Below, piece after piece: positions 26,846 through 36,109 of a stretch of 64,000 nt of DNA (position 1 is the first letter of the stretch; each line of letters starts with the position of its first letter). Below the pieces are notes generated by a model. It did no database searches. It had not been told where the DNA came from and worked only from the letters and a program-made list of their open reading frames with translations. The position numbers and the translations under genes were made by a program. Source of the stretch: CAIVVT01 sp963757265 (GTDB lineage Bacteria; Acidobacteriota; Terriglobia; Bryobacterales; Bryobacteraceae); assembly GCA_963757265.1 (NCBI GenBank), contig CAVWRA010000010.1, forward strand, positions 124,001-188,000, in the 5' to 3' direction.

Positions 26846-27221
26846 TCTTTCCACGTCAGTATCGACATCATGATTGGCCAGGATGCGTTGCCAACAAGTC
26901 CGATGTAGACGCTCCGTGCCCGCGAGTACCCCATCGAAGTAAATATGATCGCATCGAGTGTTTACAATGGTGAAAAGCCTGAACTTGCCGTCAGCGGAGA
27001 TCTGTCGGCTTGACGCGTAGTCCGGCTTTTCATGGCACCGACGTTTTACGGTTTGGCCTTTTTCAAGGTAAACCCTCCGACTTCAGCGAATGTTGGCGCG
27101 ATTAGGCAGGCAATCCCATGCGCAGTTTTTCTGCATAGAGTCGCAGCGGCGGTTCGCGAGCAATTTGGGGTAAAAGGAATATTCTGTTGAATTCACGGCG
27201 ATGGGGACCTTACAAGGTTGT

Positions 27222-27497
27222 CTAGCGCACAAGATCAACATCGAATTTGCTGCGGTCTCCGCGATGTTTCGCAACAAAATACTCCAAAGGTGTGCCATCC
27301 TCAAGCAGGCCGACGCTCGTCAGGAGGAGCGCGGGACTTTTCGGGGGCAAGTTGAGCAATTTCGCATCGGCGCGATCGAGTGCAATCGCTTCTATGGTGC
27401 GGAGCGCCCGGGAGATGACTAACCCGTAATTCCGGGCGAGCAATTCGTAGAGTGATTGGTTGCTCAGGTCTTCTCGAACTAGGTCTATGACCGTGTG
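27222..27497 (-). pseudogene. GntR-family regulator, UTRA-domain remnant
   Basis: Ninety-one codons reading HTVIDLVREDLSNQSLYELL, then SPALLLTSVGLLEDGTPLEY and FVAKHRGDRSKF before TAG. This is the C-terminal half of the UTRA ligand domain of HutC-type GntR regulators. The DNA-binding part is replaced by an IS630 tail. The stretch 26846-27221 shows nothing else certain. Confidence 0.8.
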
Positions 27498-27829
27498 AAA
27501 GGTTTCGATTTGTAGCCGACCTTGCGGCGAGCGGTCTTGCGGTCGAACTTCCAGTTGATCGTGACGCGGGCACGATTCGTGCGGCGATTCCAGGATCGAG
27601 CTTCCCGCCGCAGAGTCTTGAAGTCTGGGATCCTTCTGGCTCCGAGGCATTGCCGCGAGAAGATGCCGATTTCGATTTCCGCCTGATTGAGCCAGCTTCC
27701 GTGGGTTGGCGTGTAGTGGACGGTGAACCGGCTCCAGATTTCGCCGCCGACCTCCTCACCGTATAGATCCGTCAGGGGCTTGCGGCGATGGATGTTCAAG
27801 TTGTCCATCACCAGATGGATGGTCTCGGC
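27485..27829 (-). pseudogene. IS630-family transposase C-terminal half
   Basis: Reads AETIHLVMDNLNIHRRKPLT, then VHYTPTHGSWLNQAEIEIG and KTARRKVGYKS to a stop at 27485. The DDE residues in MDNLNIH and NQAE are present, but the N-terminal third is missing and replaced by an IS21 piece. Confidence 0.85.
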
Positions 27830-28211
27830 TTAGGGCGCACACGCGCCCATTCCAGGCATGTCGGCATGAGGTCGTGATCGTCCACCAGGTCCTGCCAGAT
27901 GGCTTTGGCATTCCGGCCCTTGCTGAGGGAGAGCTCGACGAAGTCGCGGAAGGGCTCGCAGGCGCTGCCGCGCGGGCTCTAGCTCGGCGGCCAGGGTCGC
28001 CCCGAGTCGGGGATCACCTCGTTGGCCGGATCTGCCGGCGGGCGCCGTCCCCAGGCTCCCGGCGGCCGTACGCCAATCCCCGCCGCCTTCAGGTAGGCTG
28101 CCGCCGTCTCGCGGCGTACCCGGTTTCTGTTTCAATGTGCCGCAGCGGCCAGCCCAGCCGCCCCAGTGCGATGACCTGTTGTTGTTTGTGCTCGCTCAAG
28201 TCATTGCTCAC
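27830..28211 (-). pseudogene. IS21-family IstA N-terminal remnant
   Basis: From a GTG at 28211 the frame gives SNDLSEHKQQQVIALGRLGW. It slips one base after ETGY and resumes as RRETAAAYLKAAGIGVRPPG, hits a TAG, and continues as FRDFVELSLSKGRNAKAIWQ. This matches the HTH-containing start of IstA. The catalytic core and IstB are absent. Confidence 0.7.
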
Positions 28212-28570
28212 ATCGAGGGCGAGTACCCCTCCCCTCGGAGTCAGCGTCCTGCTTCAGCTCTATTGGCCGGTTTTGGGTGTCCCCCGAAGCCTTATCCACC
28301 TCCAGGAGTACCCGTCAGCCACACGTTGTTCTGATCAGCGACGAGAAGTGCCCGCCAGCGACCATCAGCGCTCTTCAGTGGGGATTAGAATCCGTCCGCA
28401 AGGTGACGCGATGATCACTGATTTGGACGCCAGCCCGACCCACCTCAGCTGAAACTGGCAAGGCAGGCGCGGCCGCACGGCGAGGGCGTAAGTGCGCGCG
28501 GCCCCCGAACGCCGAGACTCGCCGCTACGTTGCTCCCAGTCTTGATATTGTGGCACCAGGCAAAAGCAGT
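28212..28570. other. 359-bp spacer, nothing recognised
   Basis: Holds the 5' flank of the GH42-like gene and probably the end of the IS21 debris. No promoter with good -35 and -10 boxes was found. Confidence 0.4.
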
Positions 28571-30733
28571 ATGAAACGTCGAGAGTTCCTTAGCGGGCTC
28601 GCAGCGATTCCGCTGGCCAGCCCCCAAGGGCAGTCGGGCGGGATACAAGCAGCGGTCAAGCTGCAACAGGGCCGGCCCACCCTATTCCTGAACGATGTAC
28701 CGGCACCGCCTGTGATCTATGCTCTGGGGCACTGCCCGGGTTACCGGTGGAGTTGGGAGGAGCGGCCATCGTACAGCATCGCCGAGTTTGCCAGGGCCGG
28801 AGTGCGGTTGTTTCAGGCCGAGGTCCACCTGGAACAGATGTGGCCCTCCCAGGAACGCTTCGACATCGAACTCGCGCGCAAACAAATCCGCGGCATTCTG
28901 GATGCCTGTCCGGAGGCGGCCGTCATGCTGCGGCTGCACGTCAATTCTCCGCCGTGGTGGAACCAGGCACATCCGGAAGAGTGCGTGCAGTGGGCCGGTG
29001 CGTCCTTGGGGAAATCGCCGCTTTGGGGTCTGGCAAAGACGGTGCCGCTGGAAGACGATCTGTACCGCCTGCCACGCCACAGCCTGGCCTCGCAGCGCTG
29101 GCTCGACGAATGCGGCGCTAAGACGCGGGAGTTCTGCCGGAAGCTGGCAGCCACACCGGAGGGCGCGGTGCTGTTTTGCGTCCAGGTTGCCGCTGGCGTA
29201 TTCGGCGAGTGGCATTATTACGGGTTTATTGAGAACGAACCGGACGTCGGCCCGGCGATGACCGCTCGTTTCCGTGAATGGCTAAGAGCCAGGTACGGTC
29301 CGGCCTCGCCGGACAACGCGAGCGTGCCCGGAATCAAGGAACGGATGCGTTCCGACGGTTATCTGCGCGACCCGCGGCGGGACCGCGCAGTGATCGACTA
29401 TCTGCACTGCCAACATCAAGCCGTCACGGACGCTTTCATCCATTTCTGCCGCGCCGTGAAAGAGAGCTGGCCCAGGCCGATTCTGGCGGGCGGCTTCCAT
29501 GGCTACTGGCTCACCATGTTCGGCCGCATGGGCGCGGGCGGCCATCTGGAAGTGCGCCGCGCGCTAGAGTCGCCCTATGTAGACGTTTTGTGCGCGCCCC
29601 AATCGTATTCCCATGTGCGGGCCGGAGAGTCGGGCGTCTCGCGCGGGGTGATCGATTCGTGCCGCCTGCACGGCAAGCTGTGGCTGGATGAGATGGATAC
29701 TCTGCCGGCCGTCTGGAGCCCCAAAATCCCGGCAGCGGAGGCGCCCTCCAGGAGCGTCGCCGTTCTGCGTAGCAATGTGCTGGCACCGCTCACCCGGGGA
29801 ATGGGCTTGTGGTACTACGACCTGACTTGTGAGCAGGACTTTCATCCGACTCACATGGCTGCCGGCATGTGGGATACGCCGGAGCTGCAGACCGACATCG
29901 TCAAGGTCGAGAAGCTGCGCCGCGAACGCTACGGTCAGCCGTACAGCTCGCCTGCCGATGTGCTGCTGGTGTTCGACACGAAGTCGTTTTTCTACAGCGG
30001 GCACACTGGCGAGATCGATCCTGTTTCGACGGAACTGCTGGACGGCACCACCGCAGATCTGTATCGCAGCGGGGCCGCGTTCCACATGGTGTATTTCTTC
30101 GATCTGGAGAAAATCGATCTGCGCCCGTACAAGGCGGTGGTATTCGGGAACGTCTTTTACCTTGATTCCGCCCAAAGAGAAGTGATCGCGAGCAGGGTGG
30201 CCCAAGAGGGCCGACACCTATTCTGGTCGTGTGCTGCGGGGTACATCGGGAACGAAGGCATCGGTCCAGAGGGAGTTGCGCACGTGGTCGGAATGAAAGT
30301 CTCGCCGGTTCGGGCGCCGCTCGCACGCGTGGTTGTGCAAGGCGGTGGCGCACCCGCGGGAACCTTCGGTCTCAACCGTAAGGTGGAGCCGTTATTTGCC
30401 GTCCAGGACCCGGATGCGGTGGCGCTGGGTGTGATCGAGGGCAGCGATTCGGTCGGCTTGGCCCGTAAGGGGCTGGAGCATCACACCTCCTGGTATGCGA
30501 GTGTGCCCCTGCGTGGGCACAATTTACTGCGCTTCCTGCTGCGCGAAGCGGGAGCGCACATTTACAGCGATCGAGGTGACGTGATCTACGCTGGAAACGG
30601 CATTCTGTGCGTCGAATCCGCTGAGGGCGGCTCGCGAATGCTGCGCTTGCGCAACGGCAAGAACATCAACCTCGATCTGCCGGCGAATTCCACTACCGTG
30701 TTGGATGCCGAAAGCGGCGAGCGGCAGTTGTAG
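28571..30733 (+). CDS. GH42-like beta-glycosidase with Tat signal
   Basis: A 720-residue protein. The leader MKRREFLSGLAAIPLAS is twin-arginine-like and favours the ATG at 28571 over one seven codons upstream. The TIM barrel contains FGEWHYYG near residues 211-218 (likely acid/base Glu) and LWLDEMDT near 370-377 (likely nucleophile Glu). An alpha/beta domain resembling the GH42 trimerisation domain follows (VVFGNVFYLDSAQREVI), then a small beta domain. GH42 enzymes cleave beta-galactosides; a related specificity is possible. A terminator-like hairpin lies 130 bases downstream. Confidence 0.75.
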   Translation: MKRREFLSGLAAIPLASPQGQSGGIQAAVKLQQGRPTLFLNDVPAPPVIYALGHCPGYRWSWEERPSYSIAEFARAGVRLFQAEVHLEQMWPSQERFDIELARKQIRGILDACPEAAVMLRLHVNSPPWWNQAHPEECVQWAGASLGKSPLWGLAKTVPLEDDLYRLPRHSLASQRWLDECGAKTREFCRKLAATPEGAVLFCVQVAAGVFGEWHYYGFIENEPDVGPAMTARFREWLRARYGPASPDNASVPGIKERMRSDGYLRDPRRDRAVIDYLHCQHQAVTDAFIHFCRAVKESWPRPILAGGFHGYWLTMFGRMGAGGHLEVRRALESPYVDVLCAPQSYSHVRAGESGVSRGVIDSCRLHGKLWLDEMDTLPAVWSPKIPAAEAPSRSVAVLRSNVLAPLTRGMGLWYYDLTCEQDFHPTHMAAGMWDTPELQTDIVKVEKLRRERYGQPYSSPADVLLVFDTKSFFYSGHTGEIDPVSTELLDGTTADLYRSGAAFHMVYFFDLEKIDLRPYKAVVFGNVFYLDSAQREVIASRVAQEGRHLFWSCAAGYIGNEGIGPEGVAHVVGMKVSPVRAPLARVVVQGGGAPAGTFGLNRKVEPLFAVQDPDAVALGVIEGSDSVGLARKGLEHHTSWYASVPLRGHNLLRFLLREAGAHIYSDRGDVIYAGNGILCVESAEGGSRMLRLRNGKNINLDLPANSTTVLDAESGERQL

Positions 30734-30861
30734 GCCTCAACTTAATGAAAAGCGATTCTCTAGCAAGGGTGCCTTGGAGGTTGAAACCGGGAGTATAGCG
30801 GGTGTCAACACACACGGGACGTGCCCGTCCAATGAGTGAACCTGACGAACGATGCCGCTCA

Positions 30862-30887
30862 GCGCACAACGCCGTTTGTGCGCTTTT
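30862..30887 (+). terminator. rho-independent terminator
   Basis: GCGCACAA (30862-30869) pairs perfectly with TTGTGCGC (30876-30883) around a six-base loop, and TTTT follows. It terminates the GH42-like transcript. No gene lies between. Confidence 0.7.
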
Positions 30888-31055
30888 CCCATATAATCAA
30901 GCCGCACGGCAAGCAGTCGCTGTGGTGTCTCCAACAGCCTTGGTTCAGTGATTGCCAGCGGCAGCCAAGAGTGGAAAACTGGGCTTCGGAACGGAAGTTC
31001 TGCGTATGCGTTATCCATCCCGGCCTCTCATGAGCGACGATAATGGCCCTGGGAG

Positions 31056-31208
31056 GTGAACGGTACGCAGCGCCCGATCACAGTCGCAGTTGTGGTACTG
31101 CTCACGGTATTGAATGCGGCCGTCGTCGAGGGCGAGGAGACCATCCGGGTTGGCCTGATCCAGATGGATGGGCGGCTCTATGACAAGCAATACAATCTGG
31201 GGCGAGCC
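31056..31208 (+). pseudogene. nitrilase-superfamily gene, N-terminal remnant
   Basis: After a signal-like stretch (ITVAVVVLLTVLNAAVVEG) the frame reads IRVGLIQMDGRLYDKQYNLG, the beginning of carbon-nitrogen hydrolases, and breaks off at AEKLA. GGGAGG abuts the GTG at 31056. The remainder is replaced by the antisense of a recombinase gene. Confidence 0.6.
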
Positions 31209-31381
31209 GAGAAACTGGCCTTTGTGAAGCCGGGCCGAGGCTCCTGGCCGTACCACGCGATGAACTCATCCAGCCCGAGATTGTAGACCCGGCGCGTGGT
31301 CGGCCATGACACGAGATCCAGGACCAGGGCTTTCAGCCTATGCCAACCTGCCGCCTGGCTCGCCAGCGTTAACTCATTCAT
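31209..31381 (-). pseudogene. tyrosine recombinase, N-terminal remnant
   Basis: Starts MNELTLASQAAGWHRLKALV after AAGAGGAA and reads LGLDEFIAWYGQEPRPGFTK, the SAM-like N-domain of phage-type integrases. It stops at the junction with the nitrilase fragment; the catalytic domain is missing. The stretch 31382-31579 holds a 46-codon frame of unknown meaning. Confidence 0.65.
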
Positions 31382-31584
31382 TTTATTCCTCTTAGTAGAG
31401 AACGTTATTGGGTATTATCGGTAGCATGTCAACCTTACCTCGGGGTGAAGAGCACATCAAGCAAAACAGCGGCGGTCAACGTCAATCTGCGGAATCGGTG
31501 TATTCAGGGCTGCCGATCAGGGCGCTGAAGCAAATCGCCGCCCTGAAGCCGACCTTGCAAAAGTAATCCGGATCAACTAATGGG

Positions 31585-31599
31585 ATGGTCCGCCGCCTC
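31585..31599 (+). repeat. left subterminal inverted repeat of IS copy 1
   Basis: ATGGTCCGCCGCCTC, identical to the reverse complement of 32943-32957. The same end in copy 2 has one change (CAGCC for CCGCC). Confidence 0.85.
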
Positions 31600-31643
31600 T
31601 ACTCGCAGGTAGGCGAGGTAAAGAGGAACGAAGGAGGCCATCC

Positions 31644-32681
31644 ATGGAAATCCACACTATTGGCATCGATTTGGGCAAGACGTGTTTTCATCTGGTCGGT
31701 CTGGACGCGCGAGGCGAAGTAATCGTGCGTAAGAAGTTCTCACGCGCGCAATTGTTGCGGTTCACGGCGAACCGGCAGGTACACCTGATCGGCATGGAGG
31801 CGTGCGGGGGCGCCCATTTCCTGGGTCGGGCGCTGCGCGAACAGAACCACGAGGTGCGCCTGATCCCGGCGCAGTATGTGAAGCCGTTGGTGAAAACGAA
31901 TAAGAGCGACTTTATCGACGCCGAGGCGATTGCGGAGGCGGTGGGCCGTCCGACGATGCGCTTCGTGCCGATCAAGAGCGATGATCAGCTGGACCTGTAG
32001 TCGCTGCACCGGGTACGAGAGCGTTGGGTGATGCGCCACACGGCCGTCATCAACCAGGTTTGCTCGCTGTTGCTCGAACGCGGTACGACGGTACCCAAGG
32101 GGCGGCGACATCTGGAGGCCGCCTTGCCTCAGATCATGGAAGACGCGGCTGGGAAGCTGTCGGCCACGCTGCACCTGTTGTTGGCGCAACTGAAGCTGGA
32201 ACTGGACCAGCTGGCCACGCGCCTGGAAGAGGCCGAGGCGCTGATCCAGTTAACTGCGCGCGAGAGCGAAGCGTGCCGGCGCCTGGACGCGATCCCCGGC
32301 ATCGGGCCGGTGACGGCGACGGCGCTGATCGCGGCCATCGGCAACGGGGCGGCGTTCCGCAAGGGTCGGGAATTCGCCGCCTGGCTCGGTCTGGTGCCGC
32401 GAGAACACTCCACCGGCGGCAGGCAGAAGCTGCTCGGCATCAGCAAGCGCGGCAACACTTATCTGCGGAAGCTGTTCGTGCAGTGCGCCCGCGCGGTGCT
32501 GCAGCACAGTAGTAAACAATCGGCGGGCCTGGCGGCGTGGCTCGGACAACTGACAGTGCGCGCCCACCGCAACGTCGTTTGCGTAGCGTTGGCGAACAAG
32601 CTGGCGCGCATCGCCTGGGCCGTGCTCGCCACCGGACAAGCCTATCGGCCCCCGGCGCCGACTGCTGTTGCGGCGGCCTGA
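31644..32681 (+). pseudogene. IS110/IS1111 transposase interrupted by TAG
   Basis: The reading frame is 345 codons. The RuvC-like DEDD domain is complete in the first part: D9 (GIDLGK), E52 (GMEACGG), D89 and D92 (SDFIDAEA). A TAG at 31998-32000 replaces the codon expected to be Gln in DDQLDL-x-SLHRVRERW. The frame then continues to the Transposase_20 domain with GIGPVTATALIAAIG and the catalytic Ser, about residue 267, in GISKRGNTYLR. AAGGAGG seven bases before the ATG supports the start. Unless read through, the two halves are separate proteins; a second start is possible near 32031. Confidence 0.85.
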
Positions 32682-32965
32682 CCGAACCCGGTTGAAAGGC
32701 ACACGGCGCAAGCCGTCGCGGAGTTAACGATTTCCTGCCCGGTCTGCGAGTGGACAGTAAGATGGCACAACGGTCGAACCCGGCGCTCTTGAAACTCGAT
32801 ATCGGTAGGAGCCTTCTAAGACTGCCTGACTAAATGGGACCAGAGCGCAGCGCATTCCATCCTGGCCAGGAGCACATCACTCCAACAAAGGCCGTATACA
32901 TTTGCGCAGACCAACCCGCCACGCTCACTTTTCGCTTGCATCGAGGCGGCGGACCATACATTCCG
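32682..32965 (+). ncRNA. putative bridge/seek RNA region of IS copy 1
   Basis: In IS1111-type elements the structured guide RNA is encoded in the long non-coding region after the transposase. This 284-base region has that position and is kept in copy 2. It contains a perfect ACGGC-GCAA-GCCGT stem with a GNRA loop (32703-32716) and a 12-base palindrome TCCTGGCCAGGA (32860-32871). Exact ends and pairing loops cannot be set by eye. Confidence 0.45.
32943..32957 (-). repeat. right subterminal inverted repeat of IS copy 1
   Basis: GAGGCGGCGGACCAT, the exact reverse complement of the left repeat; eight further shared bases follow before the copies diverge. Confidence 0.85.
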
Positions 32966-33218
32966 ATATCACCAGATATCGTTCGGCCCGACTTGGCACA
33001 GAGGCTGGACCGGCCCGAACGGGCAGCAGTTTGGTCGTTGCTCCCGAACTCAATCTCCGAATTGTGCGTCACGCTTCAGGTGGCGATGGCGCGTCATACG
33101 GACACAACCGCAGTAGCGCGAAACGCGTGGGTATTCAAGCAGGCTGAGGTTGGCAGTGCGGGCGGCAAAACTGAATGGCGTCGGCGTTAGAGCCGCTGCG
33201 GGAGGGCAGGGGGGTGAA

Positions 33219-35519
33219 TCAGTCCTTTTCCCCGGCCCACCACAGCCGCATGCCGATTTCCTGGTCCATCCGCTGGGGATGGCCCTCGGGGTGCGGCGGA
33301 TGATGGAAGGGATCGCGGTAAACGTTGCACGCCAGTTCGCGGCCATCGGCCGCGCGCAGGATCAGCGTCACGCGATAGGCGACGGACGGGGTGACCTTGA
33401 ATGACAAATCGCCTACACGCACGTGGGAGTCGGGGCCGAGACGGACCTGTGATTTGCCGCGCGCGATGGGCTCGCCGCCCTCGGTGGCGACCGTCCACTC
33501 GGCTGTGCACTGGCTGAGATCAGAGAGCGAATCGTTTACGGCGTGGAGGGCAACGGGAGCGTCCTTAAACTCCATGAAAATGCCGATCGGCCTGTTGCTC
33601 TCCTCCAAGGCGCGCAGCCCGCCGCCGATGCCCTCGACCTTGGGGCGCCCCCAGTAATCGTAGATGCCGTAGAAGCTCTGCGGGCTGAAATCGATCCACA
33701 TGAACTGGAAATAGCCGGCGTTGGGCGAGTACTTCTGCATGCGGTAGTGCTCGATGTAGAACTTGATCAGCCGGTACTGGTAGTCGTGCAGTTCGGCAAC
33801 GCGCGGGAGGACGGTCTCGAGGCGTCGTGCAATCTCCGGGACGATGCGCGAACTTTCGGGCGAAGGGGGCGCGTCGACGCCAAACTCAGTGGCAAGCTTG
33901 GCCGTGGAACCGACGATATTGGCGTAAGCGCCGCCGCCGAGCGAGCCGCGGTAGTCGTGGGTGTCGCCACTTTGCAGGCTGTTTTCGTCCTCCGAATCGA
34001 GGATCGTGGGCCGGAACGGATCGAGGCGGAGGGCCTCGGCGGAGAGCTGGGGTCCGGGACGTACGGCGGCTTCCTCGGGAAACTGCGCTTCGTTGATGAG
34101 AGTCCAGCAGAAAATGGCGGGATGGTTGCGAAGGCGCCTGATCATTGCTCCGACGACGGAGACGGCGCGCTTGGCGAAGGCTTCGTCGGTGGGGAAGGCC
34201 CAATTCAGGTCGGAATCCTGGAGGACGGCGATGCCCATGCGGTCGCAGAGCTCGTAAAACTCATCGTTTTCCACGTGCACGTGGACGCGCAGCGCGTTGA
34301 TACCCACGCGGACGGCGGCCGCGAGGTCGCGCTCGTAGCGGGCGCGGTCGACCTTCGAGAGATAAATGTCGGGCCAATAGGTGGCGCCGCGCAGGTAGAT
34401 CGGCTTGCCGTTGAGAAAGAATCGCGTCTCGGTGGGCGTGCGGCGCAGTTCGACCGTGCGGATGCCGAAGGTCGTGCAGGAAGTGAGCCCGGATCCGGCA
34501 GCACCGCGAAGGTCGAGTTCAAGGCGGTAGAGAGACGGGCCGTCCCGATCCCAGGTGCTCCAGAGCCGGGGCGCGTTGAGCGCCAGGCTCGCCGTGACGT
34601 CCGTGGTGCCCTGCCCCAGCTGGACCGTCTTCGAGACGTGCGCCACCTCGAGGCCGCCCGGCTCGGAGAAGACGCGCGCCGTGAGCACCGCGCCTTGCGG
34701 CGCTGCATCGAGCGCGACGGGCCAGGTGAAGGAAACGTCGGCCCGAGCCGCTTCTGCATCGACTTTCGTGACGATGGCCAGATTGCCTGCTGAACGCAGG
34801 CCGTCGTGCACGATCAGCCGGACGGGACGCCAGATGCCGATGGGGTTGACGTCGCGCTGGACGAAGGTGTCGGCGTGCTCGTAGGTGCCTTTGATCATGT
34901 GGCGGGTCACGTCCCAGAGCCGCCGCTGTTCCTTGCCCGAGGAAATCTCGTTGTCCCATGGAGAAGAGACCTTGACGATGAGGAGGTTCGGTTTGTCGCG
35001 GCTCAGCAGCGGACCGACCTCGAATTCAAACGAATCGGCGTAGCCTTCATGCTCGCCCAGCAGCTGCTCGTTCAACCAGACTTTGGCATAGTAGTCCACG
35101 CCGTCGAAGTGCAAGGTGGCGTGAGTCGCACCGCGCGGCGTCGGGAATTCCAGGCGGTACCACCAGGGAGCCTGATTGAAATAGCGCAACGCGCGGCCGA
35201 AATAGGGCTGCGGAGCGAGCAGCAGCTGCAGGTAAGCGAGGCGCGCGATGGGCTCCCACTCCGAGATCGTCGGGCCTACCTGGGTCGGGTTCCAATCGCG
35301 GCGATAGATTCCGAGCTTCTCGCCGGCGCTGTGAACGTCCTGGAGAATCTGCCACCCGTGTTGCAGATCGACAACGCGACTCCCGCCATCACTGCCGCCC
35401 GGCGCCTGTGCCGCCGGCACGGCCATGGCGGGAGCGACGAACCACAGCGCCACGGCCGCAACCAAACGTGCGACGTCACAACCACAACTCACAGCCGTAC
35501 CCTCCCGATCGTCCGCCAT
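33219..35519 (-). CDS. GH2-family exported beta-glycosidase
   Basis: A 766-residue protein with a signal segment (LVAAVALWFVAPAMAVPAAQ). The order is typical of GH2: a sugar-binding jelly-roll (WWYRLEFPTP, FDGVDYYAKVWLNEQLLGEH), an Ig-like domain, then a TIM barrel. The acid/base Glu is in CWTLINEAQF (about 477) and the nucleophile Glu in LATEFGVDA (about 545). GH2 covers beta-galactosidase, glucuronidase, mannosidase and glucosaminidase, and I cannot choose between them. It is the main metabolic gene in the 7 kb between the two IS copies. The stretch 32966-33218 has no gene. Confidence 0.85.
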   Translation of the reverse strand: MADDREGTAVSCGCDVARLVAAVALWFVAPAMAVPAAQAPGGSDGGSRVVDLQHGWQILQDVHSAGEKLGIYRRDWNPTQVGPTISEWEPIARLAYLQLLLAPQPYFGRALRYFNQAPWWYRLEFPTPRGATHATLHFDGVDYYAKVWLNEQLLGEHEGYADSFEFEVGPLLSRDKPNLLIVKVSSPWDNEISSGKEQRRLWDVTRHMIKGTYEHADTFVQRDVNPIGIWRPVRLIVHDGLRSAGNLAIVTKVDAEAARADVSFTWPVALDAAPQGAVLTARVFSEPGGLEVAHVSKTVQLGQGTTDVTASLALNAPRLWSTWDRDGPSLYRLELDLRGAAGSGLTSCTTFGIRTVELRRTPTETRFFLNGKPIYLRGATYWPDIYLSKVDRARYERDLAAAVRVGINALRVHVHVENDEFYELCDRMGIAVLQDSDLNWAFPTDEAFAKRAVSVVGAMIRRLRNHPAIFCWTLINEAQFPEEAAVRPGPQLSAEALRLDPFRPTILDSEDENSLQSGDTHDYRGSLGGGAYANIVGSTAKLATEFGVDAPPSPESSRIVPEIARRLETVLPRVAELHDYQYRLIKFYIEHYRMQKYSPNAGYFQFMWIDFSPQSFYGIYDYWGRPKVEGIGGGLRALEESNRPIGIFMEFKDAPVALHAVNDSLSDLSQCTAEWTVATEGGEPIARGKSQVRLGPDSHVRVGDLSFKVTPSVAYRVTLILRAADGRELACNVYRDPFHHPPHPEGHPQRMDQEIGMRLWWAGEKD

Positions 35520-35639
35520 TCGCCTTCGACAGGCGAGTTCGCATCGCCGGCCTGCGGGATTTCTGCCACCAGTTTAGTCGATTGAGGGTATAGCGCCGGA
35601 CTGATCGGCCCGGTTTTCCTGAAGCAGACACCATGCTAG

Positions 35640-35738
35640 TCCCCGGCTGGGCGACACTGCGCATAGTATGATGCGGACCGCGTACTCATGGGCAGCTTCG
35701 CTTGGCGTAAATCCTCCGGGAGAGCAGTGGGGCGTTTG
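35640..35738 (-). pseudogene. IS3-family OrfB C-terminal scrap
   Basis: Reads TPHCSPGGFTPSEAAHEYAV, a decayed version of the end of IS3 integrases and a relative of the piece at 20973-21113. The frame stays open to 35574. The bases from 35739 to 36109 show no other gene. Confidence 0.55.
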
Positions 35739-36109
35739 ACGATAATCCTGTCTCGAACCCGGTCAGCGGCATACGCGGGAATTGGCGAAGGACTGGCCGG
35801 CTTGGCAGCCCTGATATGGGTCGGGCTCCGGGTTGCCGGCCATCCTCACGATATGCGGCGCGCCCGTCGGCGACGACCATGCTCACTGTGCCCGGCAGGT
35901 CGGCCAACCGGAAGTGGAGGCCGATCGGCGAACCTTGCCCGCCAACCTCTTGTTGGAGCGTGATCCGGGCGCAACTTCCCAGAAGCGACTTCCGGGGAAC
36001 GCTGACCCAGTATGGACGATATCAACATGACGAGGTTAGCAATGAACAGGCCGTCCCGCTGTGTACCGCTATACTTCTCTCGTGGTTTCCATCGAGGTCA
36101 ACGAATGCG

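Larger units (their letters stand above)
31580..32965 (+). mobile_element. IS110-family element, IS1111-type, copy 1
   Basis: Shared with an inverted copy at 40025-41410; both are 1386 bases, and similarity ends sharply at each edge. ATGGTCCGCCGCCTC at 31585-31599 and its exact reverse complement at 32943-32957 are 15-bp subterminal inverted repeats, diagnostic of the IS1111 subgroup. There are 64 bases before the transposase and 284 after it, the IS1111 arrangement, in which the guide RNA region is downstream. No target duplication is expected for this family. The transposase has one internal TAG. Confidence 0.88.

Noticed and set aside
31998..32000. Pyrrolysine reading of the IS TAG codon, tempting because corrinoid methyltransferases occur nearby
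   Set aside because: TAG is an ordinary stop here (receptor gene at 3525-3527), no pyl genes are seen, and the site is a Gln position in a transposase, not in a methylamine enzyme.
33543..34793. 416-codon open frame antisense to the GH2 gene
   Set aside because: Mirror of GH2 coding sequence; no start signal and composition typical of an antisense shadow.
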